Source: Endomicrobiia bacterium
GTDB taxonomy: Bacteria; Elusimicrobiota; Endomicrobiia; PHAN01
Direction of reading: 5' to 3'
Assembly: GCA_030018875.1 (NCBI GenBank)
Contig: JASEHK010000014.1
Span: 1-16,546 of the forward strand
Length of the DNA: 16,546 nucleotides
In this document: positions 14,284 to 16,546 of the stretch, in pieces
How the letters are laid out: each line of letters starts with the position of its first letter
How positions within the stretch are numbered: the stretch's first letter is position 1
Translations under genes and position numbers: made by a program
The notes under the pieces: model-generated
What the model saw: only the letters and a program-made list of their open reading frames with translations
Database searches by the model: none
Told to the model about the DNA's origin: nothing

Positions 14284-15273
14284 ATGAAAGTATTCGTTAC
14301 CGGCGCGACCGGATTCATCGGAAGAAACCTCATCGCCGAACTTCTCGCCGAGGGATTCGAAGTCAGGGCGCTGGTCAGAAAGAGCGCTCACGGCCTCCCC
14401 GACGCCGTCGAGACCGTGACCGGCGACATCCTCGACACGGAGTCCTTGAAAAAATCCGCCGCCGGCTGCGACGTATTATATCATCTGGCGGCGCTGATAG
14501 ATTTTTCGCCGCCGCGCTTGCCGGAACTCTTGAAGATAAATCGCGGCGGCGCGCGCAGCGCGCTTGATGCGGCGCGCGCGGCCGGCGTCGGCAGGACCGT
14601 CGTCGTCAGTAGCGCCTGCACATTCGGGCTCTCGAAAAAACCTTCCGACATACGCGACGAATCGTCCCGCCCGTCCGCCGGCGAGATAAAAAGAAATCCT
14701 TATATGGAAAGCAAACTCGCCTCCGAGGCCGAAGCCGCGTCGGCCGTCGCGCGGGGGCAGGATGTCGTCGTCGTCAATCCCACCACCGTCTACGGCCGCT
14801 ACGACGCTTCTCTCAATTCCGGCTCGATTATATTTACGCTTAAGCGCTCCTCGGTCGTGCCCGTGCCGCCCGGCGGCGGAAACGTGGTTGACGCGCGGGA
14901 CGTCGCCGGAGGTATGATACTTGCGGCCCGCAAGGGCAAGAGCGGGAGACGTTACGCGCTCGGCGGAGAAAATCTGCTTTTCGGCGAGATTTTTTCGGTT
15001 ATAACGAAGGTTCTCGGCAAGAAACCTCTCTTTATCCGTGCGCCTCGTTGCGCCGCGCTTCCTATGTCCGTCGCCGCCGGTATTCTCGGTCGGCTCACCG
15101 ACAATCGTTTTTTGACGTCGCAACTCGTCGGAGACCTTTTCCGTTATAAATATTATTCTTCCGCCCTTGCGGCAAACGAACTCGGATGGACGCGCGCTTA
15201 CAGTTTCGGCGACTCTGTCCGCGATGCTCTCGATTACTACAAGCGCGTCGGTATCACAGGCGGCAAAAAATAA
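14284..15273 (+). CDS. NAD(P)-dependent epimerase/reductase, extended SDR family
   Basis: The 329 residues begin with a Rossmann fold, GATGFIG (7-13). They have the catalytic Tyr140 and Lys144 (YMESK), Ser109-Ser110 (VVVSSACTFG) as the third active-site element, and NPTTVYG (165-171), common in extended SDRs. Overall it resembles dihydroflavonol-4-reductase-like and hopanoid-associated HpnA-type proteins, which act on sugars, sterol-like lipids or similar carbonyl and hydroxyl substrates; the true substrate is open. It lies 6 bases after the radical SAM gene and 171 bases before a second radical SAM gene. That suggests a pathway in which radical chemistry and an oxidoreduction step work on one molecule (inference). 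Confidence 0.88.
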   Translation: MKVFVTGATGFIGRNLIAELLAEGFEVRALVRKSAHGLPDAVETVTGDILDTESLKKSAAGCDVLYHLAALIDFSPPRLPELLKINRGGARSALDAARAAGVGRTVVVSSACTFGLSKKPSDIRDESSRPSAGEIKRNPYMESKLASEAEAASAVARGQDVVVVNPTTVYGRYDASLNSGSIIFTLKRSSVVPVPPGGGNVVDARDVAGGMILAARKGKSGRRYALGGENLLFGEIFSVITKVLGKKPLFIRAPRCAALPMSVAAGILGRLTDNRFLTSQLVGDLFRYKYYSSALAANELGWTRAYSFGDSVRDALDYYKRVGITGGKK

Positions 15274-15352
15274 AATCAAGTTACATGAATGAGACCGTTG
15301 AAAAAGGTCTTTGTAGTCGCCCTGCCTTGCGGGGCTTCCGTCGGAAAAATGG

Positions 15353-15372
15353 CCCCGACGTAACGTCGGGGC
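15353..15372. repeat. Near-perfect palindrome of the composite element
   Basis: CCCCGACGT and ACGTCGGGG pair around a single A. The inner 15 bases (15355-15369) recur in the lon tail at 6559-6573. Confidence 0.8.
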
Positions 15373-15390
15373 GGCTGCATAAAATTATAG

Positions 15391-15407
15391 GCACGCCAAG
15401 GGCGTGC
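15391..15407. repeat. Second hairpin of the composite element
   Basis: GCACGCC and GGCGTGC form a perfect 7-bp stem with an AAG loop, between the two direct copies of CATAAAATTATAGG. Confidence 0.75.
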
Positions 15408-15444
15408 GGCTACTACATAAAATTATAGGTTTTTCAACAATCTC

Positions 15445-16546
15445 ATGAATAAAAGAAACAAAGTAGCGTTCTACCTGCCTTATATCCCAGACGGCAACAC
15501 CACCGCGCATCTGGGGCCGTTATATCTGGCCGGCATCCTCGACAGGCAAGGTTTCGACACATACGTCTTCGACGAGAGAATAGACCGCCGCGCGCTCTCG
15601 GCTCTCCTGGATTTCCGGCCCGACATCGCCGGAATCAGCGTTGCCACACCCGCATATTTGAGAGGACTCGCCGCCGCGGCCGCCATCAAGTCGTCCCTTC
15701 CAAAAACTTATGTCGTATTCGGCGGAGCGCATCCGAGCGCGTTGCCGGACGAGGCGATAAAAGAGCGGGACTTGGATTTCGTTATCACAGGCGAGGCGGA
15801 AAATACCTTTCCCGAACTTTGTATCAGGCTTCGCGAGGGCGACATATCACCGGGGGCATTGTCAGGCGTTAAAAATCTTTTCTTTAAGGGAAACTCCGGC
15901 CCGGAACATACCGCCGCCGCCGGTTTTTTGAGCGATAAAGAACTCGACGCCCTGCCGTTTCCGGCCTTCGACAAAATGGATTTGAAAGGCTATTTCGCCG
16001 CCTCTCAAACCCACGGATTGTTCCGGAAGGGCAAACGGGTTCTCCCTCTGATGTCTTCGCGCGGATGCCCCAACGAATGCGCCTTCTGTTGCAGGATGAT
16101 GGGCCGAAAGATGCGGTACCGCAGCGTTGAATCCGTCATCGCCGAAATAGAGTTTCTCGTCGGAAAATACGGCGTAGACGAGATATATTTCGAAGACGAC
16201 AACTTTACTCTGAACCGCTCCCGCGCTCTCGATATACTGTCCCGTCTGGAAGCTTTTTGTCCGAAGATCAATATAAAGTTCGCAAACGGTATTCGCGCCG
16301 ATTGTGTTGATGCCGAACTTTTGCGCGCCATGAAACGCGCGGGCGTTTATTCCGTGTCTTTCGGCATAGAATCGGGCAGCCCGTCCACGCTTTCCAAAAT
16401 GAAGAAAAACTTAGACCTCGCTCAATCGCGCAAGAATGTGCTGTTGGCGAAATCAATGGGTTTTTACGTCGGCAGCAACTGCATAATAGGTTATCCCGGC
16501 GAGACGGCGCAAGACGCGCGGGAGTCGCTCGATTTTTTTCTGAATC
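15445..16546 (+). CDS. B12-binding-type radical SAM protein, C-terminus cut by window end
   Basis: The frame is open from the ATG at 15445 to the edge (367 codons). Residues about 5-135 look like the cobalamin-binding domain of class B radical SAM enzymes, with GPLYLAGIL (24-32), VFGGAHPSALPDEAI (91-105) and VITGEAE (113-119). The radical SAM core follows with C208, C212 and C215 (GCPNECAFCC), YFEDDNFTL, FGIESGS and GYPGE (349-353). These enzymes usually carry out methylations or ring and carbon-carbon chemistry on lipids, antibiotics or pigments. HpnJ-like and BchE-like members share this layout, but I cannot name the substrate. Perhaps about 100 residues are missing. No Shine-Dalgarno site is seen; the start lies at the right end of the composite repeat, so the N-terminus is somewhat uncertain. 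Confidence 0.88.
   Translation, partial: MNKRNKVAFYLPYIPDGNTTAHLGPLYLAGILDRQGFDTYVFDERIDRRALSALLDFRPDIAGISVATPAYLRGLAAAAAIKSSLPKTYVVFGGAHPSALPDEAIKERDLDFVITGEAENTFPELCIRLREGDISPGALSGVKNLFFKGNSGPEHTAAAGFLSDKELDALPFPAFDKMDLKGYFAASQTHGLFRKGKRVLPLMSSRGCPNECAFCCRMMGRKMRYRSVESVIAEIEFLVGKYGVDEIYFEDDNFTLNRSRALDILSRLEAFCPKINIKFANGIRADCVDAELLRAMKRAGVYSVSFGIESGSPSTLSKMKKNLDLAQSRKNVLLAKSMGFYVGSNCIIGYPGETAQDARESLDFFLN

Larger units (their letters stand above)
15290..15445. repeat. Composite palindromic element with terminal inverted repeats
   Basis: The ends 15290-15308 (TGAGACCGTTGAAAAAGGT) and 15427-15445 are inverted copies (15 of 19 bases). Inside are two modules, each a hairpin followed by GCGGCT and CATAAAATTATAGG: hairpin 15353-15372 with 15378-15391, and hairpin 15391-15407 with 15416-15429. 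Terminal repeats plus stacked palindromes suggest a MITE or REP-like unit. It fills the gap between the SDR gene and the last gene; its right end touches the start codon of that gene. No coding potential is seen. Confidence 0.8.

Noticed and set aside
14476..15279. Minus-strand ORF of 267 codons opposite the SDR gene
   Set aside because: It lies wholly antisense to a gene with clear SDR motifs, its translation is Arg/Gly-rich without recognisable domains, and it is explained by GC-biased codon use.

Overview
The window is a stretch of bacterial chromosome of moderate GC. It suggests a Gram-negative organism: a HEAT-repeat protein carries an export signal, and the intergenic spaces hold palindromic repeat families. 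Nothing in the sequence fixes the phylum. The mix of long-form HisG, HisS, Clp/Lon proteases, several radical SAM enzymes and many short mobile-looking repeats would fit a poorly sampled lineage (Elusimicrobiota or Omnitrophota-like). That is a guess, not a result. No tRNA, rRNA, CRISPR array, complete transposase or phage gene was seen, and no gene-free stretch exceeds about 180 bases.

The left two thirds (1-10917) reads entirely on the minus strand. In transcription order it runs clpP, clpX, lon, a 58-residue membrane protein, an HprK-like P-loop protein, a 143-bp MITE-like element, hisS, hisG, a large secreted HEAT-repeat protein, a membrane-anchored HAMP protein, and possibly the first codons of another gene at the edge. 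Several junctions are start/stop overlaps (clpP/clpX, lon/orf58, orf58/hprK-like, hisS/hisG). This argues for two co-transcribed blocks: a proteolysis block and a histidine block, separated by the MITE.

The right third (11067-16546) reads on the plus strand: an SPFH/stomatin-like membrane protein, hemW, a radical SAM protein with a SPASM-like C-terminus, an extended-SDR NAD-dependent epimerase/reductase, and a B12-binding-type radical SAM protein cut by the window end. The last three form a compact cluster that looks like a modification or biosynthetic pathway with unknown product.

The divergent gap between clpP and the SPFH gene, and the gap after the SPFH gene, carry the same 21-bp-unit repeat family folded as inverted repeats. 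A third repeat family (15290-15445) shares a 15-bp palindrome with the 3' end of lon, where it is translated as part of an unusual basic tail. The most interesting items are the translationally coupled lon-orf58-hprK-like cassette, the repeat-derived Lon tail, the nested MITE with compensatory changes just upstream of hisS, the matched repeats flanking the SPFH gene, and the two-radical-SAM/SDR cluster.
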